A DNA stretch of 64,000 bases from contig NZ_SMAF01000003.1 in NCBI RefSeq assembly GCF_004343305.1, positions 62,001 to 126,000 of the forward strand, in the 5' to 3' direction. Under the pieces are notes generated by a model. That model worked only from the letters and a program-made list of their open reading frames with translations. It had not been told where the DNA came from and ran no database searches. The DNA comes from Pseudofulvimonas gallinarii (GTDB lineage Bacteria > Pseudomonadota > Gammaproteobacteria > Xanthomonadales > UBA2363). Below, piece by piece: positions 27,924 to 35,727 of this stretch (positions are counted from its first letter, which is position 1; the number at the start of each line of letters is the position of its first letter). Both the position numbers and the translations under genes were made by a program.

Positions 27924-29372
27924 ATGGCGCGGTTTTACTTGCTGCTCGCTGCAATGCTCGTCGCGACGCCCGTGCCGGCGGCCGAGATGGTGATTGTCAA
28001 CACCAATGCCGGCGGAGCCGGACTGAATGATCCGTCGCCGGCAAGACCCGAGGCGGGCGTCAACGGCGGCACGACGCTGGGTGCCCAGCGTTTGCGCGTG
28101 CTGCAACGCGCCGCGGAAATCTGGGCCGCTGCGCTGGATTCCCCGGTCCCGATCCGGATCGAGGCGCGGATGGTCGAATTGCCCTGCAGCCCAGCCAGCA
28201 ACATCCTTGGCCAGGGCGGGCCTCTCTACATGGCCTGGAACTTCTCCAACGCGCCCCGTCGCGATACCGCCTATCCGATCGCGCTCGCCAACGCGCTGGC
28301 GCGTCGTGACCTGGACAATGGGGCCGACATCCGGATCGACCTGAATATCTCAGTCGACAACGGCTGCATGGACGGCACCGTTGGATGGTGGTACGGGCTG
28401 GATCCGGCAGACCCGGGTCCGGCCGACCGCTACCCGCTCCTGCCGGTCGTCCTGCACGAGATCGCACACGGTCTCGGCTTCCTCTCGAGCGTGAACCCGG
28501 GCACGGGCGAGTACTACGTTTCAATGCCTACCCTCTGGTCCAACTATCTCTATGACCAGCAGGCCGGCAAGCACTGGCGCAACATGACGGCAGCAGAACG
28601 CGCCGCATCGGCGCGCAACGACCCCTATCTCGTCTGGACAGGCGACAACGTCAACCGGCAACTGTCGAACTGGCTGCTGGGCATCCTGCGTCTGGACATT
28701 GAAGGTGTGCGTGGCGGCGAGCGCCGGCTGAGCGTTGCCACCGCCGAATTCGGCGGCAGCATTCCGTCGTCAGGTGGCCCCGCGGCAGCCGTCGTCACCG
28801 TGAATGACGGCATCGCCGCTGCCGGCGATCCGCCGGGCACTTTCACGGATGGTTGCGAATATCCGTTCCTGAACGGCAACAGGCTCCAGGGCCGGATCGC
28901 GCTGGTCGACCGCGGCAGTTGCACTTTCGTGGAAAAGGCCCGCAATGCTCAGGAACAGGGTGCAGTGGCGCTGCTCGTTGCCAACAATGTCGAAGGCACG
29001 CCGCCGACCATGGGGGGCGTGGCCAGCGACATCACCATTCCGGTTCTGGGCATCACCCGCGAGGAAGGGGCGCGCCTGAAGCGCTCGCCAGCCGGCGTAG
29101 CGAGTGCGCAACCCAGCCGCGACGAAACCCTGAGCGGGACCCGGGCCGGCTGCATGCGGATGTACGCGCCGGCCAGCATTTCCAGCGGCTCGTCGGTCAC
29201 GCACTTCCACAGCGAGGCGACGCCGTCGCTGCTGATGGAACCGGGCGTCAGTCCCGGGCTGGGCGACCAGCTGGATATGACGCTGGACCTGCTTCGCGAC
29301 CTCGGTTGGGTGATACGTGCAGGCGGTCCACCGGCTACGGCGAACGATTGTGCGCAACGACCACTGCCCTGA
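27924..29372 (+). CDS. Secreted zinc metalloprotease with PA domain
   Basis: 482 residues with a signal peptide (FYLLLAAMLVATPVPAA). The zinc motif LHEIAHGLGF lies near residue 178. A PA (protease-associated) domain at about 285-390 shows LQGRIALVDRGSCTFVEKARNAQEQGA and ITIPVLGIT. A Met-turn-like segment HFHSEATPSLLMEPG is near residue 435. In metzincins the motif continues HExxHxxGxxH; here the eleventh position is Ser, so the third zinc ligand must come from elsewhere, perhaps the HFH segment. ATG 27924 is preferred, eight bases after AGGAG; the GTG at 27918 is too close. Confidence 0.82.
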   Translation: MARFYLLLAAMLVATPVPAAEMVIVNTNAGGAGLNDPSPARPEAGVNGGTTLGAQRLRVLQRAAEIWAAALDSPVPIRIEARMVELPCSPASNILGQGGPLYMAWNFSNAPRRDTAYPIALANALARRDLDNGADIRIDLNISVDNGCMDGTVGWWYGLDPADPGPADRYPLLPVVLHEIAHGLGFLSSVNPGTGEYYVSMPTLWSNYLYDQQAGKHWRNMTAAERAASARNDPYLVWTGDNVNRQLSNWLLGILRLDIEGVRGGERRLSVATAEFGGSIPSSGGPAAAVVTVNDGIAAAGDPPGTFTDGCEYPFLNGNRLQGRIALVDRGSCTFVEKARNAQEQGAVALLVANNVEGTPPTMGGVASDITIPVLGITREEGARLKRSPAGVASAQPSRDETLSGTRAGCMRMYAPASISSGSSVTHFHSEATPSLLMEPGVSPGLGDQLDMTLDLLRDLGWVIRAGGPPATANDCAQRPLP

Positions 29373-29423
29373 GGGGCAGGCGCCGAGCGTTCCGGCCAGG
29401 TCGAGGCCCTTGCCTGGCGTCTT

Positions 29424-30023
29424 TCACGTCGCGCCAACGAGACGGCGGACCTGCTCCAGTGTGCCCCGCTTCATCGGTCGGCCGCTGATGCGGTCGATCG
29501 GCGACAGGTGGCGGTTTCTTTCCGGCAGCAGCACCAGACTCATCGCGATGCCGTCGGCACTGAAGCCGTAGGCTGGAACGCGGGTCTCGGTGTCGACGTC
29601 GAGACGGATCCTGTGCTGGCCGCGGCTGGCCGGAACCCCGCGCTCCGACAGCCACAGCACGACCTGGTCAGGATCGTCGGCGTGCAGGTGGATTTCGACA
29701 ATGCTCCCGGGGCCGGCGTGGCCGTCCAGCACGGGGCCGACCAGCCGGGGATCGAACAGCGACAGCGCCTCCATCGCTTCGATCGCGGCCCGGCGCAGCC
29801 GCTCCAGCTTCGCCACCTGGCCAGCGGGCCCGAACAGCGCCAGGTGCGCTGACAGGGCGGCGTCGATTTCGTTGCGACCAGGCAGGGCGCGCGGGTCGGT
29901 GATGCCCAGCTCGCGCGCCACCTCGGCGCGCACCCGTGCGGGGTCGTCCCGGCAGCCGTATTCGGTGAGCCGGCGGGCGACCTCGGCGGCGATGCGCTGG
30001 CGTTCCCGGAGTCTCGAATCCAT
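29424..30023 (-). CDS. Conserved hypothetical protein
   Basis: 199 residues, soluble, no signal peptide. The N-terminal third is helical and charged (RLRERQRIAAEVARRLTEYG, VRAEVARELGI, NEIDAALSAHLALFG), the rest is mixed (VEIHLHADDPDQVVLWLSERGVP, AMSLVLLPERNRHLSPIDRISGRPMKRGTLEQVR). I recall similar Lysobacterales proteins labelled only hypothetical or nucleotidyltransferase-like; no catalytic motif of that family is visible. The ATG at 30023 is the start of the charged helix. It lies downstream of mrcA, same strand, 41 bases away. Confidence 0.65.
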   Translation of the reverse strand: MDSRLRERQRIAAEVARRLTEYGCRDDPARVRAEVARELGITDPRALPGRNEIDAALSAHLALFGPAGQVAKLERLRRAAIEAMEALSLFDPRLVGPVLDGHAGPGSIVEIHLHADDPDQVVLWLSERGVPASRGQHRIRLDVDTETRVPAYGFSADGIAMSLVLLPERNRHLSPIDRISGRPMKRGTLEQVRRLVGAT

Positions 30024-30064
30024 GACGGAGGCGACCGGCGCGGCCAGCAAGCTGGACCGCCAGG

Positions 30065-32482
30065 TCAGAATATGTCGTACGCCGCTTCTTCCTCGGCGCT
30101 GGTGCCGCCAAGAATGCCTTGGCCGTGGCGGATCTTGTCGATGTCCTCACGACGCACCAGTTCGGCGATCGCGCCTGGCTCGCCGTTTTCGGCCAGGGCG
30201 CCGGTCAGCGGATTCATGGCGACGCGGACCAGTCCATCCGGCATGGTCCACTCGCGTTCGGGAACGCCTTCCAGCGCCGTGCGCATGAATTGGATCCAGA
30301 TGGGCAACGCGGTGCGCGAGGCGAATTCGCCCGGGCCCAGGCTGGTGAAGTCGTCGAAACCGACCCACACCGTCGTCACCAGGTCGCCGCCGAAACCGGA
30401 GAACCAGACATCACGGAAATCGTTGGTGGTGCCGGTCTTTCCGCCAAGATCGGTGCGTCCCAGCACCTTGGCGCCGGAACCGGTTCCGCGGTTCACGACA
30501 TCCTGGAGCAGACTCACCATGATGTAGGCATTGCGCGGGTCGATGGCCTGTGGGGCCGGGCGGGAGGGCGTCATGGCATTGCCACAGTCCTCGCGGGCCG
30601 TCAGTGGTTCGACCTGGAAGACCACCTGCCCGTCGCGGTCCAGGATGCGGTCGATGTACCAGGTATCGACCAGCTTGCCGCCGTTGATGAACGTCGCGTA
30701 GCCGCGCGCCATGTGCAGTGGCGCCACGGCACTGGTGCCCAGCGCCAGTGACAGGTTGGGTGGCATGGATTCGGCGCTGAACCCGAACTTGAGGATGTAG
30801 TCGCGACCGGCCATGGCGCCAATCGCCTCGAGCAGGCGGACCGAGACGAGGTTGCGGGAGCGGACCATCGCGTCGCGCAGGCGCATCGGCCCCATGAAAC
30901 GGCCATCGTCGTTGCCCGGGCGCCACCAGCCGTCCGGCTGCGACGGATCGGGCAATGCGACCGGTGCGTCATTGACCAGACTGCCGGGATTGAATCCCCG
31001 CTCGAAGGCCGCGGAATAGACGAACGGCTTGAAGCTGGAACCCGGTGGACGTGCGCTCTGCGTGGCGCGGTTGAACTTGTTGAGCGCGAAGCTGAAACCG
31101 CCGACCAGCGAACGGATGGCGCCGTCGCGGCTGTCGATGGAAGCCAGCGCCGACTGCACGGCCGGCATCTGGCTGAGTCGCCAGCGGCGGTTCTCGTTGT
31201 CGAACACGACGCGGACCACGTCGCCCGGCGCCAGCACATCGCCCATCCGACGGGGTTCCGGACCTCGCGCATTGACGCTGCGGTATTCGCGCGCCCAGCG
31301 GACGCCCTCCAGGTCCAGGGAGACCGTGCGGCCGTCGCGCATTTCCAGGGTCGCGGAATCGTCGCCCACTTCGACGACCAGCGCGGGATGCAGGCCGGCA
31401 ATGTTGTAGCGTCCGGCGAGCGGATCCAGACGCCAGCGGAGGGCGGGATCGCTGCCGGCAAGGTCGAGCTGCGCTTCCGGCCCGCGGTAGCCGTGCCGCT
31501 GATCGTAATCGAGGATGCCTTCGCGCACGGCGGCATTCGCAGCCTGTTGCAGGTCGCCGTCGATACTGGTCACCACGACGTAACCGTCGGTGAGCGCCCG
31601 TTCGCCCAGTCGTTCCAGTGCGTCCTGGCGGACCATTTCCGCAAGGTAGGGCGCGTCCACTTCCGCCGGCGATTCGTGAGGTCGTGCCCGCTCGGGCTCG
31701 GCCATGGCCGCTGCGTGCTGGCTGGCGTTGATGTATCCGACCTCGAGCATGCGGTCGAGGACGTAATTCCTGCGTACCAGTGCGCGCTCGGGACGGGTGA
31801 TCGGATTGCCGGTGGACGGGAACTTGGGCAGCGCGGCCAGCATCGCGCATTCCGGCAGCGTCAGGTCGGCCAGCCGCTTTCCGTAATAGAAGTCGGCGGC
31901 GGCAGCGATGCCGTAGGAGCGGTGGCCGAGGAAGATCTTGTTGAGGTACAGCTCGAGGATCTCGTCCTTGCTGAGGTTCCGCTCGATGCGCAGCGCCAGC
32001 AGGATCTCCGCGGCCTTGCGCTTCAGCTTGTATTCGGAACTCAGGAAGAAGTTGCGCGCAACCTGCTGGGTGATCGTCGAACCGCCGGGCACACGGCCCT
32101 CATGGCCCCTGCCCAGCATCCAGGCGGCGCGGAAAATGCCGCGCCAGTCGATGCCCGGATGCTCGTAGAAGCGTGCGTCCTCGGCGGCGAGGAATGCATG
32201 CTTGACGCAGTCGGGAATGTCGTCGATCCGCACCGGTATGCGGCGCATTTCGCCGAAATTGGCGATCAGGCGACCGTCCCGCGTTTCGACGCGCAGGGGC
32301 ACCTGCAACTGGACTTCGCGGAGCGTGGCGACCGAAGGCAGGGTTGGCGCGATCATCCAGTAAAGGACGCCCAATGCCGTGGCGCCGAGCAGCGCCATGC
32401 ACAGGGAAAAGATCAGCAGCCATTTCGCGATTCGGCGCCAGCGCCGCCCGGGTGCGGCGTTGGGAGAGGAAGGTGTGGACAC
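30065..32482 (-). CDS. mrcA: Penicillin-binding protein 1A
   Basis: Bifunctional peptidoglycan synthase, 805 residues, anchored by one membrane segment (IAKWLLIFSLCMALLGATALGVLYWM). The GT51 glycosyltransferase has AAEDARFYEHPGIDWRGI with the catalytic Glu, GGSTITQQVARNFFLS and KDEILELYLNKIFLGHRSYG. An OB-like insert of the PBP1A kind follows. The transpeptidase has GSSFKPF (SxxK), SRNLVSV (SxN) and GGKTGTTND (KTG). Start is GTG 32482, consistent with the short cytoplasmic tail. It is divergent from pilM, the arrangement known from Pseudomonas and Xanthomonas. Confidence 0.95.
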   Translation of the reverse strand: MSTPSSPNAAPGRRWRRIAKWLLIFSLCMALLGATALGVLYWMIAPTLPSVATLREVQLQVPLRVETRDGRLIANFGEMRRIPVRIDDIPDCVKHAFLAAEDARFYEHPGIDWRGIFRAAWMLGRGHEGRVPGGSTITQQVARNFFLSSEYKLKRKAAEILLALRIERNLSKDEILELYLNKIFLGHRSYGIAAAADFYYGKRLADLTLPECAMLAALPKFPSTGNPITRPERALVRRNYVLDRMLEVGYINASQHAAAMAEPERARPHESPAEVDAPYLAEMVRQDALERLGERALTDGYVVVTSIDGDLQQAANAAVREGILDYDQRHGYRGPEAQLDLAGSDPALRWRLDPLAGRYNIAGLHPALVVEVGDDSATLEMRDGRTVSLDLEGVRWAREYRSVNARGPEPRRMGDVLAPGDVVRVVFDNENRRWRLSQMPAVQSALASIDSRDGAIRSLVGGFSFALNKFNRATQSARPPGSSFKPFVYSAAFERGFNPGSLVNDAPVALPDPSQPDGWWRPGNDDGRFMGPMRLRDAMVRSRNLVSVRLLEAIGAMAGRDYILKFGFSAESMPPNLSLALGTSAVAPLHMARGYATFINGGKLVDTWYIDRILDRDGQVVFQVEPLTAREDCGNAMTPSRPAPQAIDPRNAYIMVSLLQDVVNRGTGSGAKVLGRTDLGGKTGTTNDFRDVWFSGFGGDLVTTVWVGFDDFTSLGPGEFASRTALPIWIQFMRTALEGVPEREWTMPDGLVRVAMNPLTGALAENGEPGAIAELVRREDIDKIRHGQGILGGTSAEEEAAYDIF

Positions 32483-32804
32483 GGCGCGGATTATATAGGG
32501 ATGATGGCGCGTAGGAGCCGCGTGTACGGTTCCCGGAAAGGTACCAGGGGCGTTGGATCGGGCGTGTCGCGGACCAGCAGTGTGGCCAGGCCGCGGGGTT
32601 TCAGGGTCCGGATGTTGCCTGAAAAGGGCGTGAACCACACGTCAGGAGAGTGATCCGGGTCGCAAAAGGGCAGGAAAAACAACACGTAACGGGTCTTTTC
32701 GCTTCAGGTTGTAAAAAAGGTGTTGCGTTCTGCTCCGGTTTTGGCCTTTAATCCACGGACAGAACAAACTGCCGTAAGAGGCCGTCTCAACAGGGGGGAA
32801 CGGC
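32483..32804. promoter_or_regulatory. Divergent mrcA-pilM control region
   Basis: 322 bases without a gene. For pilM, TTGCGT (32723-32728) and TTTAAT (32747-32752), 18 bases apart, form a plausible sigma-70 promoter. No -24/-12 GG-GC element was noticed. The part near mrcA shows nothing I can name. Right before the pilM GTG there is a run of six G (32793-32798) that may serve as ribosome site and as an sRNA target. Confidence 0.5.
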
Positions 32805-33854
32805 GTGGGTCTCTTCAAGCCAAGCTCGCCGGCACTGGTCGGTATCGATATTTCGTCCACTTCGGTCAAGCTCCTCGAGCTCAGCCGGAGTGATCGTCGC
32901 TATCGCATCGAATCGTGGGTGATCGAACCCTTGCCTGCGGATGCGATCCGCGACAAGCAGATCACCGACAACGATGCGGTGGCCGCAGCGGTCAAGCGTG
33001 CGCTGGAGCGATCCGGCTGCAAGCTCAAGCATGCCGCGGCCGCAGTGGCCGGATCCGCGGTGATCACCAAGATCATGACCCTGCCGAGCGGCCTCAGCGA
33101 GGACGATCTGGAGGGCCAGGTGCAGGTCGAAGCCGCCCAGTTCATCCCATATCCGCTGGAAGACATCAGCCTGGACTTCGCGGTCCTCGGCAATCGCGGC
33201 AGCGAACTGGTCGATGTGGTGATGGCCGCCTGCCGGACGGAAACCGTGGATGCCCGTGTCGAAGCCATCGAGGCCGCAGGCATGACCATGGAGAAGGTGG
33301 ACGTCGAAGCATTCGCCATCGCCCGGGCCGCCGAGCTGCTGCCGGTCATGCAGCAGGCGCCAATGGACGCGGTGAGCGCGATCTTCGACATCGGCGCGAT
33401 GACCACCACGATGATCGTCCTGCGCGAAGGTCGCCTGGTGTACACGCGAGAGCATGCCTTCGGTGGCCGCTCGCTGGTCGAAGACGTGCAGCGCCGCTAT
33501 GGCCTGAGCGGCGAAGAGGCGCAGTCGGCCATCAAGAGCGGCAGTCTCCCGGAAAGCTATGCCGAGGACGTTCTTCCCGGCTTCCGGCACAACGTTGCCG
33601 TCCAGATCGGCCGCCTCCTCCAGTACTTCTACGCCGGCAGCGAATTCAGCCGGGTCGACCAGATCATCGTCTCCGGCGGCATCGCCGTCGTGCCGGATCT
33701 GGCCGCCGCCATCAGTGCCGAGATCGACGTGCCCTGCCATATCGGCAACCCGCTTGCCGAAATGACCAGGGCGGGCCGGGTGCCCGCGCGGGCGATCGAA
33801 GAGGGCACGGCGATGATGATTGCCTGTGGTCTTGCCTTGCGGAGCTTCGACTGA
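32805..33854 (+). CDS. pilM: Type IV pilus inner-membrane platform protein PilM
   Basis: Cytoplasmic actin-like protein that binds the PilN N-terminus and connects to the pilus motors. 349 residues. The FtsA/MreB-like nucleotide pockets are LVGIDISSTSVKLLEL, AIFDIGAMTTTMIVL and IIVSGGIAVVPDL. GTG start after a G-rich ribosome site. First gene of the five-gene set; its TGA overlaps the pilN ATG. Confidence 0.97.
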   Translation: MGLFKPSSPALVGIDISSTSVKLLELSRSDRRYRIESWVIEPLPADAIRDKQITDNDAVAAAVKRALERSGCKLKHAAAAVAGSAVITKIMTLPSGLSEDDLEGQVQVEAAQFIPYPLEDISLDFAVLGNRGSELVDVVMAACRTETVDARVEAIEAAGMTMEKVDVEAFAIARAAELLPVMQQAPMDAVSAIFDIGAMTTTMIVLREGRLVYTREHAFGGRSLVEDVQRRYGLSGEEAQSAIKSGSLPESYAEDVLPGFRHNVAVQIGRLLQYFYAGSEFSRVDQIIVSGGIAVVPDLAAAISAEIDVPCHIGNPLAEMTRAGRVPARAIEEGTAMMIACGLALRSFD

Positions 33855-34462
33855 TGGCCGCGAATATCAACCTATTGCCATGGCGCGCGAAGCGCCGCAA
33901 GCAGCGCGAACGCGAGTTCTACACCCTGCTCGGATTTGCCGCGATCCTCGGCGTCCTGCTGGTGCTCGCGGGCATCTTCTTCTACAACGCCCGCATCGAT
34001 CACCAGAAGGCACGCAACACCTATCTCACCCGCCAGATCGAGGCCTTGAACGAACAGATCAAGGAGATCGAGCAGCTGGAAGAACGACGCCGCCAGCTCA
34101 TTGCCCGGAAGGAAGTCATCGAAAAGCTGCAGGCAGACCGTACGCGGATGGTCCATCTTTTCGACGAGCTGGTGCGAACCATTCCAGAAGGTGTCCGCCT
34201 GACCGCCATCAAGCAGGCAGGTCCCCAGCTCACCCTGGAAGGCTTGGCCGAGTCCCACTCGCGGGTCTCCATGTACATGAGAAGCCTAGAAGACTCCGAC
34301 TGGCTGACGAGTCCCGACCTGAACATCATCGATGCCAAGGGTGAGGACCAGCGCAGCCGCTTCGCCTTCACGCTGCGTGTCCAGATGACGACGCCCGGCG
34401 CGAGTGAGAAGAAGGAAGAGGCGGATACCTTTGCCTCGGCAGGTCCGGGAGGTTCGCCATGA
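33854..34462 (+). CDS. pilN: Type IV pilus assembly protein PilN
   Basis: 202 residues. The conserved INLLPWR motif at residues 4-10, which docks into PilM, precedes one membrane segment (YTLLGFAAILGVLLVLAGIFFY) and a periplasmic coiled coil (about 45-95) plus a ferredoxin-like fold. Its ATG overlaps the pilM stop and its own end overlaps the pilO start. Confidence 0.96.
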   Translation: MAANINLLPWRAKRRKQREREFYTLLGFAAILGVLLVLAGIFFYNARIDHQKARNTYLTRQIEALNEQIKEIEQLEERRRQLIARKEVIEKLQADRTRMVHLFDELVRTIPEGVRLTAIKQAGPQLTLEGLAESHSRVSMYMRSLEDSDWLTSPDLNIIDAKGEDQRSRFAFTLRVQMTTPGASEKKEEADTFASAGPGGSP

Positions 34463-35160
34463 ATCTTGCCGATTTCCGCAACCTTGATACCAGCAACGTC
34501 GGCTCGTGGCCGACTGGCGTCAAGTATACGTTCGCCTTCCTGCTGGTCATCCTGATCTGTGTCGCCGGCTGGTACTTCCAGATCAGCAACCAGCAGCTGG
34601 AGCTCGAACGGGTTGCTGCCGAGGAGCAGCGCTTGCGCAATGACTTCACCGTCAAGCAGGGCCGCGTCGTCAATCTCGAGGCCTATCGCGAGCAGCTCGC
34701 CGAGATGGACAACATGTTCCAGCAGATGGTCAAGCAGCTGCCGAGCGCGACCGAGATGCCTGAATTGCTGGTGGATATCTCCCAGTCGGCTCTGGCCGCG
34801 GGTATCGATACCCAACTGTTTTCGCCTGGCGGCGAAAGCAAGCGCGACTTCTATGCCGAAAAGCCGATCACCGTCCGCATGTTCGGGGACTACCACCAGT
34901 TTGGCGATTTCATCAGCCGCATTGCCGCGCTGCCACGCGTCGTGATCCTGGAGGTCAAGGAAATTACGCCCGAGGCGGCCCCGGCGGGCAATCAGCGGGG
35001 GCGTGCTCCAGTCCGCCGGCGACCAAACTCTTCGAATGCACCAGGTGATGCGCTGAAGCTGGAAGGAACAATCCGGACCTTCCGCTACCTGGATGAAAGC
35101 GAGCAGGCACAGCTGGAGGCGGAGAACGCCGCGGCAGCAGCACCGGCACGGAGGCGCTGA
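34459..35160 (+). CDS. pilO: Type IV pilus assembly protein PilO
   Basis: 233 residues: cytoplasmic stretch, one membrane segment (YTFAFLLVILICVAGWYF), coiled coil and a periplasmic domain (MPELLVDISQSALAAGI, YAEKPITVRMFGDYHQFGDFISRIAALPRVV). It pairs with PilN in the alignment subcomplex. The C-terminal tail is extended and Gln/Ala/Arg-rich beyond the usual fold. The ATG overlaps pilN by ATGA. Confidence 0.96.
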   Translation: MNLADFRNLDTSNVGSWPTGVKYTFAFLLVILICVAGWYFQISNQQLELERVAAEEQRLRNDFTVKQGRVVNLEAYREQLAEMDNMFQQMVKQLPSATEMPELLVDISQSALAAGIDTQLFSPGGESKRDFYAEKPITVRMFGDYHQFGDFISRIAALPRVVILEVKEITPEAAPAGNQRGRAPVRRRPNSSNAPGDALKLEGTIRTFRYLDESEQAQLEAENAAAAAPARRR

Positions 35161-35161
35161 C

Positions 35162-35716
35162 ATGTATCGTCAGGGGAAAAATCAAAACAGGCAGCTGACG
35201 CAATCGCTGTTGCTGGCCGGCGCCGTCGCAGTCGGTCTCACCGGCTGTGCAGCGGGCATGGGTGATCTGGAGGACTGGGTCGCGGAAGTCAAATCTCGCC
35301 GCGGCGCTCCGCTTGAGCCTCTACCTGTCCTCAAGACGTTCGATGCCTTCGAGTATTCGGCCTACGACCTGCGCGAACCCTTCGCCGCATGGGATGTCGG
35401 CGAAGACCAGCGCTCTGTTTCCGGGGTGGCCGCAGGGCCCCGGCCTGATCCTACACGCCGCAAGGAGGCGCTCGAGTCGTTCCCGCTCGACGCGCTGGAT
35501 ATGGTTGGCACCATCGGTCTGGGTGCGGACATGTTCGGCCTGATCAAGGCGCCCGATGGCGTGGTCTACCGCGTTCGGCCGAACAACTACCTGGGTCAGA
35601 GTGACGGCCGGATCACTGGTGTCCGTGAAGACCGCATCGAGTTGGTAGAACTCGTCCCCAATGGAGTCGGTGGCTGGAACGAGCAGCCGGCACAGATCCC
35701 TCTTGAGAATCAGTGA
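35162..35716 (+). CDS. pilP: Type IV pilus lipoprotein PilP
   Basis: 184 residues. A lipobox (VGLTGC) at about residues 24-29 is followed by a disordered linker and the beta-sandwich (DMVGTIGLGADMFGLIKAPDGVVYRVRPNNYLGQSDGRITGV) that contacts PilQ. One base separates it from pilO. Confidence 0.96.
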   Translation: MYRQGKNQNRQLTQSLLLAGAVAVGLTGCAAGMGDLEDWVAEVKSRRGAPLEPLPVLKTFDAFEYSAYDLREPFAAWDVGEDQRSVSGVAAGPRPDPTRRKEALESFPLDALDMVGTIGLGADMFGLIKAPDGVVYRVRPNNYLGQSDGRITGVREDRIELVELVPNGVGGWNEQPAQIPLENQ

Positions 35717-35727
35717 GAGAGAGCCCT

